Shown one piece after another: positions 12,101 through 23,254 of a stretch of DNA of 64,000 nucleotides (position 1 is the stretch's first letter; every line of letters starts with the position of its first letter). The notes below the pieces were generated by a model. It saw only the letters and a program-made list of their open reading frames with translations, was not told the origin of the DNA and ran no database searches. The stretch comes from Rhynchonema sp. JSB1_4. Taxonomy: Eukaryota > Nematoda > Chromadorea > Monhysterida > Xyalidae. The position numbers and the translations under genes are program-made. The stretch lies in the NCBI GenBank assembly GCA_030248065.1, contig JASAMV010002337.1, forward strand, positions 1 to 64,000, given 5' to 3'.

Positions 12101-14447
12101 GGAAACTTTTGTTGAGGTCTGGGGAAAAACCAGACGGTGGAATAATTTTCTGATTTTTTGTCTTGGAGTTTATACTGCGGTTTTTTAGTTCATTCTATAA
12201 TAGCACACAGACTCAAACATTCATATTATCACGCTATTGAACTTGGGTTCAAACGGGATCCCGAAATTCGGGATCCCAAGGGTTTTTGGATCTCGATCCC
12301 GAAAGGTTTCGGGATTGGAAGCGTTCAGCCATTCGTTAATTATTTCGTTATTTTGCACTCACAATTCGCAATCATAAGTGCTTTCAACTGATTTCGAGTC
12401 ATAAAATTTGCAAAAGAGCCGCAACCACAAAATCTTCGGTTTTTACATGACTAAAAACTTTTGCTCTGGTTCCGATCCCGTACTTTTTCCAATCCCGATC
12501 CCGGAACTTTATGGAGTTGGTCCCGATCCCAATCCGGATCCCAGTCCCGAACTTGCGATCACGTTTGAGCCCTAAATATACCCAAACATTTCGTGCGCTT
12601 CCAGTGGCTCCGATGCGCAAGCAGCAGCACAATGGCTGTGTGCAATGGACATTGACACGGATAAAGTTGTGCACACATATTGCCTGAACGAACAAGGCGG
12701 GTTTGAGGCGGACTTGAATTGTTGTCGACTGGAAGGCACCGATGGAAATAGGTATACATTTCTTGTACGTACAATCGAGTGAATTCTTGCCTGCTTGCTT
12801 GGATCCATGATGTCGTGTTGATTGATTTTAGTTGATCGTGCTCTCAGATCGTACTATCTGGTCCTGCCCGTCCATCTGCAGTACAGGGCAATTGGAACAT
12901 TCATCGACAGATTGTATGGACGGGGAATCACCAATTTCAAGCTGGAAAGTCTCACAGAAAAGTACGGGGCCCTGAGCATTCATGGACCGAACAGTCGTGC
13001 GCTCGTCACAGGTGAGGTCACATTTTAGAAAAGTCTGCTTCAGAGCCGTTTTTACAAAACAAGCTATGTATGTATGATAATTCAGATTTACTGCCCGATA
13101 TTGATCTGAGTGACAGTTCATTGCCCAACAATTCCTGCGTTGAGAACAACGGGTGCATAGTGATTCGTCAGAGTTTGGTTGGCGAAATTGACGGTTATGA
13201 ACTGCACGTGCCAGTGGACAAGTGTGATGAGGTATGTGTGGATTCTCAGTTCTGGCCTCTTTATAGTGACACACCAGGAAGTGGAAACAACAACCAATTG
13301 GAAACATGATTATCTTCGGTTGTTATACGACCAAAGTCAGAATCATGTGTAGAAGCGAAAGGTTCGTTTTCCTACTGAGAGGCTGCAACTTGTGACTGAG
13401 TAAGTCGCGGTCAGTTCAAACCAACAACATGAAATGCGCGCAGCAACACGATGTGCCTCTTTCTACTCTTTGGTATATCCTGGTCTGTAGGTACATCATT
13501 TACGCCAGAGTGGTGCACCAGGTAGTCGTCAGTGCAAGCGTATCATTATTGCTAGACCGAAACCCCATGCCATGAGCCCGCCCTTTTCAGCTTTGGGGCT
13601 TTCTACAGTCTCTATCATCCAAACATGGACTCCAACTGATCGGTTCGCGTGCGCTGGACAGTCTGGCAGTTGAACAGGGCTACTACACTTGGGGTCACGA
13701 GCTACGCACCACCGATCTGTTGCATGAAATTTGCGGCCGCGATAACGTGCGGAAATACTGCAAGATTGACGGACAAATGGAGTTTTGCGGACGGGATGCG
13801 CTGAAAGCGACCGAACCGAAAAAGAGACTCGTTAGGGTTACACTCGAGAACAGGTTGGGCTGTTGTGATCTTGCACCAAGCTACGGGGTGACTAAGATAG
13901 GACCGCAAAACAAATATAAGTATAGGAGTATAGTAATAACAAAAAATAGGAGTTCGGTTATGTTGTTCAAAAATGAGTGTTCCCCGTTTCTATCTTTTTT
14001 CACAGACTATGTACATAAGTTGGCTGCTACACCATGCCTTCATCAGTGCTAATGCACCGGGTGGCCAATGATATATTTTCTCACATATGATTCGTTCATT
14101 TACTACATTTGGGTAGTCTTTTGTGATTTTTTGCCACTTTTTCGCCGTCAGGAACGTTCAACTGCACGGCTATGAGGCGTTGTATCGTAACGACAAAGTG
14201 GTCGGATTCCTGAGAAGGGGCACGTACGGCTACACAATTGATAAACCGATAGGATTTGGCTATGTCATATCGGACAATGGAACTGTGGATGAAAGTTGGA
14301 TAACGTTAGTTTTCATGAACGTTTTTTAAAAATAAAATTTGGTTACAGTTGATGAGATTTTACACGACTGTGTGTTTCAGCCAAGGAACATACGAGCTCG
14401 AGTGCATTACTGAGAAATATCGAGCTAATGTTTCCCTGTGCACGTGA
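146..14447 (+). CDS. SARDH: Sarcosine dehydrogenase, mitochondrial (5' end outside window)
   Basis: This FAD enzyme of the mitochondrial matrix demethylates sarcosine to glycine, passing electrons to ETF and one-carbon units to folate. Exons read from splice sites: 146-405, about 880-1020, 9162-9350, 9692-9905, 10239-10399, 10517-10604, 10728-10931, 11538-11704, 11949-12116, 12605-12751, 12848-13011, 13086-13231, 13591-13853, 14152-14304, 14381-14447. Visible motifs are the dinucleotide-binding ADVVIIGGGSVGC, GWTGNGGLF, YPLLNVDDLYGS, MPNVRDHEGALYLRPQ, CGPMSETCDHQGLMGEAP and the C-terminal GcvT-like aminomethyltransferase half (LSIHGPNSRAL, ALDSLAVEQGY). Order and spacing follow animal SARDH throughout. 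Three oddities: the frame is broken between about 334 and 378, at the FAD-attachment WHTAG motif; a segment of roughly 16 residues expected between 405 and 880 was not found; and the phase at 9162 fits only if one G of a GGG run is extra. The C-terminus is slightly short for the family. Identity is very sure; integrity is not. Confidence 0.93.
2207..2410. repeat. Left terminal inverted repeat of the Harbinger element
   Basis: It contains alternating GCGTTAGCGTG and CACGCTAACGC words plus three GCATTCACAATG boxes near 2207, 2294 and 2394. The words pair with each other inside the arm, so each arm is itself a string of hairpins. The arm matches the right end read in reverse complement. Confidence 0.8.
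2678..4593 (-). CDS. PIF/Harbinger transposase (HARBI1-like DDE nuclease)
   Basis: Five exons on the minus strand: 4593-4233 (ATG at 4593, or the later MDEEGE start), 4145-3910, 3782-3558, 3431-3243 and 2983-2678. All have GT-AG borders and compatible phases. The product resembles HARBI1: an N-terminal helix-turn-helix-like part (RVKPETFETLL-type region, LVITVRYLATG, FKVGESTL), then a DDE nuclease with VLGCIDGKHVKI (first Asp), NFISVDVGAEGSNAD, VFLTDAGFP (second Asp) and LSRCRRCIESTFG (catalytic Glu). The last exon holds ACCALHNFIRHEEG, typical of the family's end. All three acidic residues are present and no internal stop was seen after splicing. It faces the MADF gene head to head across about 400 bp. 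It likely cuts and pastes the surrounding element together with its partner protein. Confidence 0.9.
4594..5002. promoter_or_regulatory. Shared head-to-head upstream region of the two Harbinger genes
   Basis: The transposase start (4593, -) and the MADF start (5003, +) point away from each other, so this interval must hold both promoters. A small inverted pair, ACAGGGTTGCCG near 4777 and CGGACACCCTGT near 4834, lies in it and may be a miniature insertion. No clear TATA box was assigned. Confidence 0.45.
5003..8021 (+). CDS. MADF-BESS DNA-binding protein, partner gene of the Harbinger element
   Basis: Three exons: 5003-5189, 5324-5483 and 7571-8021. All junctions keep frame (MA-VEIAKRRWKS, KGR-SRTDNLDE). 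The N-terminal half is a MADF (Adf-1-type Myb/SANT-like) domain: ELLIALVREHELIYSKKH, VAVELAWREIAESLG, IAKRRWKSILDQDRRYEKG. The C-terminal part ends in a BESS-like motif (SAFCMSLAKDLEKLPP followed by WVKMKISNIMYE). Such proteins bind the transposon ends or import the transposase. The start MAGNEQ at 5003 was chosen; an in-frame ATG at 4982 is possible. Intron 2 (5484-7570) contains a MITE and a degenerate Tc1-like element but leaves the splice sites intact. AATAAA follows at 8198-8203. Confidence 0.85.
5591..5756. mobile_element. MITE with AAACTACGCCAACACGAG ends, copy 1
   Basis: Starts AAACTACGCCAACACGAG and ends with CTCCGAAATCGGGCTCATG then TTGGCGTAGT, the inverse of the terminus. The inside matches a second copy at 62146-62325 in opposite orientation (shared TGGTTTGGGAAA-type core and TTTTCTCTTTCT). 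It lies in intron 2 of the MADF gene. Confidence 0.8.
5781..7545. mobile_element. Degenerate Tc1/mariner-like transposon with about 300-bp inverted repeats
   Basis: Terminal inverted repeats of about 300 bp (5781-6080 and 7243-7545) begin CAGATCCC and continue through CAAGTAGCGTCCCAGTGCGC. The duplicated TA target lies at 5779-5780 and 7546-7547, as for the IS630-Tc1-mariner group. Inside each arm is a CCGC-rich palindrome (GGTTGACTGCAGTCAACC). The only coding remnant seen is a transposase-like C-terminus near 6784-7005. The element sits in an intron of the MADF gene, inside the Harbinger element. Confidence 0.85.
6784..7008 (+). pseudogene. Transposase C-terminal remnant (Tc1/mariner-like)
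   Basis: The reading frame from about 6860 encodes KDELIEGIYRFWAKKM, then CRRCVGHVNKMLPKVI and a short tail. This resembles the end of Tc1-like DDE transposases, where an acidic helix with FW precedes a C-x-x-x-I-x-H-x-x-K-V-I-P stretch. No upstream catalytic domain is visible in 6081-6780, so the copy is non-autonomous. Confidence 0.6.
8198..8203 (+). promoter_or_regulatory. AATAAA polyadenylation signal of the MADF gene
   Basis: A canonical hexamer about 180 bp after the MADF stop codon, inside the Harbinger element. Confidence 0.5.
8530..8745. repeat. Right terminal inverted repeat of the Harbinger element
   Basis: Reverse-complement counterpart of 2207-2410. It carries CATTGTGAATGC boxes near 8577, 8673 and 8734, separated by AACGCGCTAACGCGCTAATC modules. 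The order of the modules differs slightly from the left arm. Confidence 0.8.
12245..12574. repeat. Inverted-repeat insertion rich in GGGATC words, in a SARDH intron
   Basis: It starts GGGTTCAAACGGGATCCCG and ends ATCACGTTTGAGCCC, an inverted pair. The interior repeats CGATCCCG and GGGATC words. It lies between the exons ending at 12116 and starting at 12605, so splicing need not be affected. No target duplication was found. Confidence 0.55.
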
Positions 14448-16086
14448 GCATGCGACAATTTGATCGTACGAAATGCCCATGAAGTATAGTTTCTGTATCT
14501 GTACAATTGTTTGATTCTTCAGCGAGTGGGTCTAATGGGCTCTGCTGTTTGGTGTGTATTAGTGTTCCCAATTTCAGGAACTGTTGTTGATAAACCTTCG
14601 CGAGAACTTTTGTAATGGTTGTAACTCTAACCGCTTCAGTGACACCATTAATAAACGGCTCGGAACACAACCACAGAAATGAAAATGTGATAGAAACATA
14701 AAGCATCGTCGAAAGTACCTGAAAATAAGGTTTTTAAATTTTGAAACACTCTAAGTATGTAGCTGCGTGACAGGCCGTAAAAGATCGAAAAACTGCTACT
14801 ACACTGCCATGAATTCTTGCACACTAAAATGGTTCGGGTCCACGTCTCGTGTAGTTTGCGTGTGCAGCCATCTCGGTGAAGAACACTGGTTCAACCTGGC
14901 GCAATGAAAGCATAGGGCGACAAAATACCTACACTTGAAGATGGGCATGTGCGAGTTTATCGGTTATGTGGTGAAGAATGAATTATACAAGAAAGGAATG
15001 CTCTTATATAGGATTCCTCACTCTAGGTTAAAATGACAAACTCGCGTGAATAGACTTCTGGACATTATTATGCTGAAATGCTGAAAATTAGGTACCGCCT
15101 TTTTGGACACGTTAAATCCGAATATGGGCTTACTTGCATGGTAGTGGACTTTTAGTCCAAGAAATAGAACCCATCATATCTGCTTTTTTCATCATCGCCC
15201 TGTTATTTCTTCGACCAAAAGTGCCGTCATTAAAAATTAATTTCAGCCTCACATGTCATCTTTAACTTACATGCAGATACTTTGTGACCGTGACCTGCCG
15301 ATTTCTCGGTGCTGTCAAAAGTACCCTCATCCGGGCTAAACCATAAAAGGAAGAAAGGAACCGATTGTCACAAAAACAACTGTATTCTGAATTGGTGCTC
15401 TTCGCTCTCAAAGACATATACATACCTACTTATGTACCTACAACAAAAACACAGCAGGCAGCACTGCCATCCCGGCAACATCAAAGTTACACTATAGTCC
15501 AGCCACGTGCTCATGAGACGAATTTTTTTAAAGCTTTGCATGGCCAGATTAAAAAGTGCGCCGGTTACACGGGTTTTCGCAAACAAAAGAAAGAGATTGG
15601 GCCGAGAGACATGATGACAAGTTCCAGCTGGCTGACCTCAATTTGTTTCGTGCTTACGCGAACAGCAACGTTGTTCAGCACACAAATGTTTTGGGAGTCA
15701 AAAGGGAATTTACGCACCGAGGTGGAGAGCGTGTTTTTAAAAAATACGCGTTTCTCTTTCTTTCATTTCCGAAATACGTGGAACTGGAACATTAGTGAAT
15801 CCGTTCAAGTCAACTTCAAAATAAGTGGTCTCATGAGTTCGTGGCTGGACTCACACCACTTTTTTGACCATCTGTAACAGCATCAACCATAATCGCGACA
15901 TCAGTTTAAAACATGTTTTTCGTTTCATGACAACCTACATAGTAGGTATGCTACATAGCAGCATATTGAAGGCAAGGATACTAGGCAAAGTTATCACGAT
16001 GCGTTATTATTCGCGAAGTTTTATTCAGCATGAACATGGCAGTATGACAAATTTGTAAGCAAATAAAATAATTTATACGACGAAAA
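14448..16086. other. Intergenic region between SARDH and the DEG/ENaC gene
   Basis: No gene was recognised here. The only structure found is the foldback-type MITE at 15496-15851. The rest is AT-rich with short chance ORFs, and should include the SARDH 3' end and the channel promoter. Confidence 0.6.
15496..15851. mobile_element. MITE with AGTCCAGCCACG ends
   Basis: Begins AGTCCAGCCACGTGCTCATG and ends with the matching inverse TCATGAGTTCGTGGCTGGACT (arms about 24 bp, few mismatches). It contains the word AGCTGGCTGACCTCA, which recurs in the foldback near 35.4 kb and, slightly changed, near 56.1 kb. No protein is encoded. Confidence 0.65.
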
Positions 16087-17210
16087 ATGCCGCCGAAAAA
16101 CGATCGTAAGCTGCAATTCTTCGAGTTTTGCGACCAGACAAGTTTGCACGGGTTTGCCGAATGGAAGCGGTCACACTATATGCGCCCGTTTTGGGTGTTG
16201 ATCGTTTCTCTGGGCACAATCGCGTCCGTTGTACAGATCTACCTGATCACGGACGACTTTCTGCGGAATCCGTACAGCACGTCAACTGAAACGGCCATTG
16301 TCACGCGAAGACAACTGCCGCCAATTATGGTAAGGGATGAAAGCGATGCCATGTCCCGTTAGTTTGTCACACCTGATCAGCGCCTTCAAAAAATGGTGTC
16401 ATCCTCAGCAGTATTGGCAGGATTGACGCACATGTTGTTTCCATCGAACAACCAATTCAAAATCAAATCAATGAATTCCATTCCAATGAATAAAAGCCTT
16501 TGAGTGTGGGTAAGGCTTGTTTCCTCACACAGTACTATAATAATACATATACTGTTTCTTGCAGGTGTGCCCGAATCATGTGATCTCTCCGACCAAAGTG
16601 GAGCGAATGTTGAGCCTCGTTCCGGCCGACGTGCTGCTGACGGCGCACGAATTGGCAGAGAGCAACCGCGGTGACACGAACGTGCTGGATGCATTGCCGC
16701 ATATGACATGGACCAGACAAGGCGTCGTGTCTCAGGTCAGCATGGGGGCCAGCCAACGAAGAGAACGAAACCCTCAAAAGTGTGCATTACTATTTGGGCC
16801 ACCCTGTAGATTGTATAAGTAAAAAATGGTGACTAAAAGACGTTTCAGGTAACGGCCTTTAACCGTCAAGACATATCACGTGGTGTGTCCGATGGGCTGA
16901 CCGCCGGTGTGTTGTCTTATAGCGCCATTGCGGGAATATCCAATCTTGGTGGTTCGGTCGACTATGCATTCGGATTGATACGACACTGGGTCACCACTGC
17001 GGTTCGTTGCATTGCTTGTGCAATCACATTTGGCCGAATTCGCGATTAGGCGCTCAGTCCTTGTTTTCACATTTTCCACTTTATCCACAAAATTGCTATA
17101 ATTAATGCCCCGGCGGCTCTAGGTGGATTTACTTATATTTCCGGACCACGATTTTTTTAACCAATAGCTGATACATATTGACAGAATCGTTCAAGTTGGT
17201 TGGTCAGTGA

Positions 17211-17250
<40 letters not shown>

Positions 17251-20200
17251 AAATGTGGCGTCGGAATGTCATAATACAACTCTAAGGTCCTAACCTGTTC
17301 CTACTAACAATGCTGCTTGCTGCAAATACTCAGTCTTCCGCAAGCCCCGAGGGTTGTAAGTGGAAAATGCTCTAATTGGATTTTTTGTCAGGGGGCGCAT
17401 ATTCCACCAATTTCCGCTTAGACCCCCTGGGCTTTAAATGAAAAATTCCGGTAATTTGTACTTTATTTGCAGTTGGCCCACGGCACGAGTGCAGTCGATG
17501 CTTTGTTGAAACTGGGCGCCGATGCTCGCGAAAGAGGCGAGGCGGTCGGAATCAAAAAGGTCGAAAGAATGGCCAACATCTTTGCCGCTACAGTGATGCT
17601 CGTCAGTCTGTCGCCACGTGAGCGCCAATCGTTCTACGACGACGCTCGCATAAAGTTGAATGGCACTCGCGAACCCAATCTTCAGCGCGATCTAATCCCC
17701 GAGCTCTATCGCTTTTGGATCAATCTCAATTACACGTTGGAACACATGGCACTGATATCGCTGATAGGATCATTGAACACGTTTGCGAAAACTCGAAGTA
17801 CGTCAAGAGCGCTTTCGGTTCTCTGAACCACTTTGTTTAATCGAGGACACAAACTTGGACAAAGGCATTTTTGACCACAAACCCAAACTAAATTTCAATA
17901 CGTTGCAGCCAATCACACGATGCAGTGTGCCAACGAGATCACGTCTGTAAACATGTTGAAAACGAACGCGACTGCGTTGACCGACCAGATTAGGAACTGC
18001 GTTAATGACATCATGGACCAGTTGGACTACGAGCGCGTCACAATGCCGTATCGAACGAAATTCAATCAATTCGACACCTCGAAGATACTGGCAGACATGG
18101 CCTACGACGTTCATGAGGCAAGTCGCCATTGGGATAACTGACTTGCGTACATACTAGTATAATTCTGGCTGAATTTGAATACGTAATTTCAACTACGGAT
18201 GACAGATAAGAAGACGCCTGTAAATGAGCAGGCCAAAATGGTGCGGGCCCTAGTACAGTTGGTGAGCACTTTTTTCCTGAGTTAAAGCTTGTTTGTGGTG
18301 ATCGAGGCATTGCATGGAAGTACTGGAGTAACGTCTGTGATTGTAGGGGTTATGAAACGATGAGAGGTGGCTCTTCCATCTTCGCAATGTTCTCATTCTC
18401 TATCTTCTGACAAATATAATAAGCTGACGATGCTACAAACAGGTATTGACGTATTGCTCGATTGACAACCAGATGTTCGACTGTTCCGAGCACGCAGAAG
18501 TTGTGTCGCTGCCACACACCTGCTACAAACTGACACCTCATCGGCCGCAGACCGCACCGGGCCGAGGTATCGAAGTGCTGATCAACACTCGTGAGTACGA
18601 CCAGCAACAGTTACAGAAAATACCGGCCTTTCTGCGTTTCACCACATCAACCATCACCGATGGACTAAAGGTACATGTGCTTTCAAGTGGTTTTCTGTCT
18701 TTTAGTCGCATCAACTTTGAGGGCAAACATTACGATCTCGACTAACTACTGCAGCAAGTCAAAATAACCTTTTATTTAATCCATACTTTAAGATGGAATT
18801 TGAGCAGCGAGTCCATCGCAAAAGACACGGTCCTAAACCAAGATTGCCTTCGCCTTGCCGGAGTGTGACTTCCTGTCTAGCTAGCACATCACTTTCGTCT
18901 ATCTACATAATACTTGTTCAGCTATACATGGCTGACGCCGATCTGCCCCTGAGTGTGCCCACCCGAATGCACGCAACAGTGCACATCCAGGAGACGACCT
19001 ACGATCGACGGGTGAATGCGCGCGGTTGCAGCGATCAGATGCAGTATGCGGGGGAGGAGTTGTTGGATGCAAAGTATATCAAAGGATACAGCTACCATTG
19101 GTGTCGGTTCGTGACTGTGATATCGAGAGTGAATTCGAGCAACACCTAATTTACTACTTGGTACAAGTGATACCAAGATTTGTTTTGTCCAAGGGAATAG
19201 ACCAAGCTCACGTCCCTCTCGATTGTTTCCCCTTCAGAGTGAAATGCAAATTGGAGTCTGCAATTGTGACGTGTGATTGTCTACCGTCGGTGCCCCCACA
19301 ACTCATTACCGATCGCATCCGACAGTCGTACCGAATGTGCGATGCTTCGGACCAGAAGTGCATCAAACTGGCCCATGACCGTGAACAAGACTGTAGCGAA
19401 CAGTGCAAACCGGCGTGCACTGAACACAGCTACGACACCACCATTGGCATGGAGCATTTCCCGTCGCGATTGATGAAACTACGAATGTCACATTTGCTGC
19501 ACAAGAATCTGTTTGATTATCTGCGCAATGAGACGTTCGAGCTGTTCCGCGATCTGTACACAAACCACACGGTAAATTAAAGTACAGTAGTACGATACCC
19601 TAATGGACCATAGCCAGACGGCTGGCAATCTGCTGGAACGAGGTACTTATTTACTTCGTAGCAATTGATGTTCCCCGTTCACCTACCTTTCAACGAGATA
19701 GTTGAATTGACCCACAATACATTATTGTTGTTACACCATCTGCCTACAAACACTACGGCCAGGTCAAGCATCTACATATACACAGGCGAGGCAGTAAAGA
19801 TCGTGTATCCCTTGTTAAAGATCGATTGGTTGCAACATCCCGACAGCAGTGTGACCGTGTTCAGCAGCATCAATGGAACGCTACCTGTTCGACTTAATGG
19901 ATCTGACCAGACAAACGCGGAAAACAACAACACAAACGATATAGACTATCAGAAGGCATTTCGAATAGTGTCTGACATTATCACTCAAAGTGATCCGTTT
20001 ACGTTCAAAGTTACCTGGGATCGACCACGAAAATGTTTGTCAGTCTTTTGATCGATAATTTTTGTGCGGTGCGCTTTTGATCAAACAGAAACGTTAATGT
20101 CGCTCTTGTCCTATTTCAGCCAACAGCGTCTCCAAACCGTCGTTCCGAGAATCGTTCGAGAAATTCGACCGACGACTCATTCAACAACTCCTGCCGAGCG

Positions 20201-22113
20201 CCACAAAGCTTCCGGTGGATGAGAAGCTCGCTTACTATCGATTATCTGCGTACCCTGAAAAGGTAATTTACAGACAAGTGACCTTAAAACTAAAAGGGAA
20301 AGCTTAGAGAAGATTAACAGAATACGTACATATATAGAACAATTTAAGAGCGTTTGCAGGCAACAAATGACCGCTGGCCGGCCAGAGCTTGGCCAGGACT
20401 ACGTGAAAATTCGAATTTTTAGGCTGTGTTATCACACAAGCACACGAAACAAATAGAAAAAATATTTCAATTTTGTAGTTTTGCCCAAAAAACGCAACTT
20501 TAATGGCTCAACTCAAAACATTTTTGACACTCTGGGTGGAATTTTCGAAACGGTGTAAAGGTCAGTTGGGCGTAAAGATCGGCATAAAGTTCGGTCGAAA
20601 GCTCGGTCGGCGTAGCTCGGTGTATACGTGAAACATTGCCTGTTATTAACGTGGAATGTTTCAACTTTACACCGAGGTCGATCACGCTGAGCTGTCGACC
20701 GAGCTTTCCACCGACCTTTACACCCAACTGACCTTTACACCGTTTCGAAAATATCACCCATTGGCACCAAACGGTCACTTGTTGTTTGCAAAGGTTCTCA
20801 AGTCACTTTGCAGCTGAAACGCCCGTTCATTGCCGCCAGTGTGGAGAGCGACTTCACTCAGAAGATTGAATCAGTGCTGGATGACGACGCTGCTCTGGCG
20901 AACGGCACTGAACGCGTGAACGACACGGAAAGTCTACTGGTTGCCGCGGCCGAGAGTTTGTTGGCGCAGTCGTTTGAATCGCTCAACTCTAACGATGATC
21001 ACTTGGCACAACAACTACTCCCATTTGGCAATCTGTTCGGCCTGGATCTAGCCGCCGAATACCCGCTGAGCGTAATTCTGACCGGAATACCTGATGAGAA
21101 CGAAATGGAATTGAAGGCCAGCGCGTTTAGAATGTTGAGGCGTTTGAGCTACACACATTGATTAGTTGCATTCAAACTGTGGTCGAAGAGCGTCGTTATT
21201 CAGCATACTGGAAACACGCAAATCAAGTGGTTTGCACCTGTGTTTCCAATATGCTGAATAACGACGTTCTTCGACTCAGTGCGGAATTCGGAGACCCAAA
21301 CGTTTCAAGTATCGAACTTGTGTAAGTTGTGCGACGTGTTTTTGGTTGCTTGTTTTTGCATGTCCTTGTTCTCACCAAGGAGCGGCGGTGCAACAGGTGA
21401 TCGTCAGCACGAGTGTAACCCCAAAAGCCCCTGCAACCCGGTTTCATGCTCGCGGTATGATCACAGAAACGATTTGTTGGTTTGCAGCACAAATGCACAG
21501 CCAATCGCTACGTCGACTCGTGCTCGCAGTATCGACGAGACGTCGCTGATCAATGGGCGAACAGCCATGTGCTGCTGCATGTGTCGCACGAGAACTTTCA
21601 GGTAACAAAGGTGTTTTGTACATCATGCCGTATTCCCTGCAGCAAAGGCGATATTGTGCTTTTATTCTTCAAGCGTTAAAAGCTTCAGTCCTGAATGGAG
21701 GCTTGCTTGCAACTGGCAGCACTTGGGGTTCAGATGTTCTTCTCATTGATTTTGGCGGTAGTATCTATATGTATGTATGTACCTAAGTGACAATCGACAA
21801 TCATCTGCATTTCCAGCTCCAACAGTTCGTCACCCAAACACGTGCGACCTTCTACGACGTGCTGGGCGCGATCGGCGGTTCACTCGGACTGTTCCTGGGC
21901 GCTTCAATCATTTCGCTGGTTGAGATGGGCGTGCATTTTGCGCAAATCGCCGTGCCCGCACTCGATCCGAAATACGACGAGGCCGACGATGACAATGAAA
22001 GACACATAACAGCGGCAGAGGTGAGAGACTTGTGTCAGAAACATGTTGCCGCCACCGCAGCTCTCGAAGCGCGCATCAGGGCTCTTGAACAATCTGCCAA
22101 TGAACGGAATTGA
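16087..22113 (+). CDS. DEG/ENaC family (amiloride-sensitive type) cation channel
   Basis: Exons read: 16087-16329, 16565-16735, 16849-17001, 17473-17797, 17909-18117, 18232-18261, 18443-18670, 18922-19106, 19238-19571, 19662-20034, 20120-20262, 20820 to about 21150, 21488-21601, 21817-22113. The cytosolic N-terminus has TSLHGFAEWKRS with the gating His-Gly, followed by TM1 (FWVLIVSLGTIASVVQIYLI). The extracellular part has CYKLTPH, a GIEVLI strand and CKPACTEHSYDTT followed by FPS, a hallmark of the family. TM2 is VLGAIGGSLGLFLGASIISL, with GAS as the selectivity filter. A short coiled tail follows. Summed exons give roughly 1,000 residues, longer than the usual 500-700; the extra lies mostly in 19662-21150. 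The donor after the exon starting at 20820 is uncertain (in-frame TGA at 21159). The subtype and stimulus cannot be told. Confidence 0.88.
17215..17247. repeat. (AT)n microsatellite
   Basis: About 16 uninterrupted AT units in an intron of the channel gene. Confidence 0.9.
20533..20760. mobile_element. MITE with TGGGTG ends and about 70-bp arms
   Basis: The left arm starts TGGGTGGAATTTTCGAAACG and continues GTGTAAAGGTCAGTTGGG. The right end is its inverse with few changes. Both arms carry repeated GGTCGGT/TAAAG words. It lies in the channel intron between exons ending at 20262 and starting at 20820. No clear target duplication. Confidence 0.8.
21182..21275. repeat. Near-perfect 94-nt hairpin
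   Basis: The 36-nt arm starting GTCGAAGAGCGTCGTTATTC pairs with the arm ending GAATAACGACGTTCTTCGAC. There is one G:U-type and one C-A mismatch. The loop of about 22 nt contains a further GCAAA/TTTGC pair. It lies just past the in-frame stop that follows the channel exon starting at 20820. It could be a tiny palindromic MITE or a hairpin RNA. Confidence 0.7.
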
Positions 22114-23250
22114 GCATTGTCACTCGTCAAGCGCTTTGTGATTTTATTTGGCAATGGTGTTTCATATCTCTGAAATGTACAACTGCATGTGTTTCTCACG
22201 AACAAGTCTGATTAGCGCTATTGCCTGACTTTTATTTGTGTGAACGTGCGTATACATTACATATGTATGTATCTCCTTTCAGAACTGAGCAATGTGTTTC
22301 TCATAAATATCAGCTCTTCTCTGAATGCTTTTGTGGCAGTGTGTCGACGTTTTGCTAAAAACTTGCTGTGGTCTTATTGCCAGCTACTGGGGGTAGCCCT
22401 GACGGTGACGAGAGGTGTTGGGTTAGGGTAAGTCGCTTAGTGGGGTCGAGGTTGCGACGTTTCGACAACGGATCCTGCTGCTGCTATCAGGCTGATATGT
22501 CCTCTGCTTTTTTTGTAACAAAAAACTTTTTTTTAAAATTGGCCACTTTTTTTATTTTAAAATTTTAAAAAGTAAGGCCACTTTTATTATTATTTTTTCA
22601 CTTTTTTAAGGTAAAAACGCATGTTTTCATGTGTTTTATTGCCCATGATTCTCAAAAAATTGCCTGCGGCGCTTATATTTCAGTTTGAAATGGTGTTGTG
22701 ATGGACTCATACACGTCCCAGACATCCCAACAACCGCTGCATGTATACAGGACATGTAACACAGGCCACCCCCATACCGTATCCTGTACAGTTATTGAGC
22801 GTGTCGTAAGCTGTGGACAGACTCCACGTTGCTCGCCTGTTTGCAGTTGTGTGGATTAGTTATTTGTTGCTTTTGTGACGCAAAGCGAGTATGGTGTAAG
22901 TCTTTATCTCTCTTCAAATTTATCCCCAAATTCACAAATCGAAGGTTGGTCTTCCCTTTGTCATATACAGTATGTATACCCACAGAGTTGCCTTCGAGGT
23001 TTTCAAAGTCATGACCAAAGGGATTAGATCGCAGGTGATTGACTTAAACATGCAAGTCAGTGGAAAAGTTCTCTTTGGTGTCCCTCAAAACCTACCTAAC
23101 TAACATGATTTCAGAAATTTATTCTTCAAGAAACCAATTTTTTGGGGGCCCGGAATAAAAAAAAGTGATTTTTAAAAAAAAATTTTTTAAAAAAAAGTTC
23201 GATAATAAAAACAAATTTTTAATCCAACCCTGGTCACCAGGTAGTGCGTC
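22114..23250. other. Region without a recognised gene
   Basis: Low-complexity T/A stretches at 22505-22615 and 23155-23225, with short chance ORFs. No protein, RNA gene or ordered repeat could be supported. Confidence 0.5.
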
Positions 23251-23254
23251 TTCC

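Noticed and set aside
14425..14706. Minus-strand ORF overlapping the SARDH stop
   Set aside because: No similarity recognised, and it overlaps the last SARDH exon in antisense.
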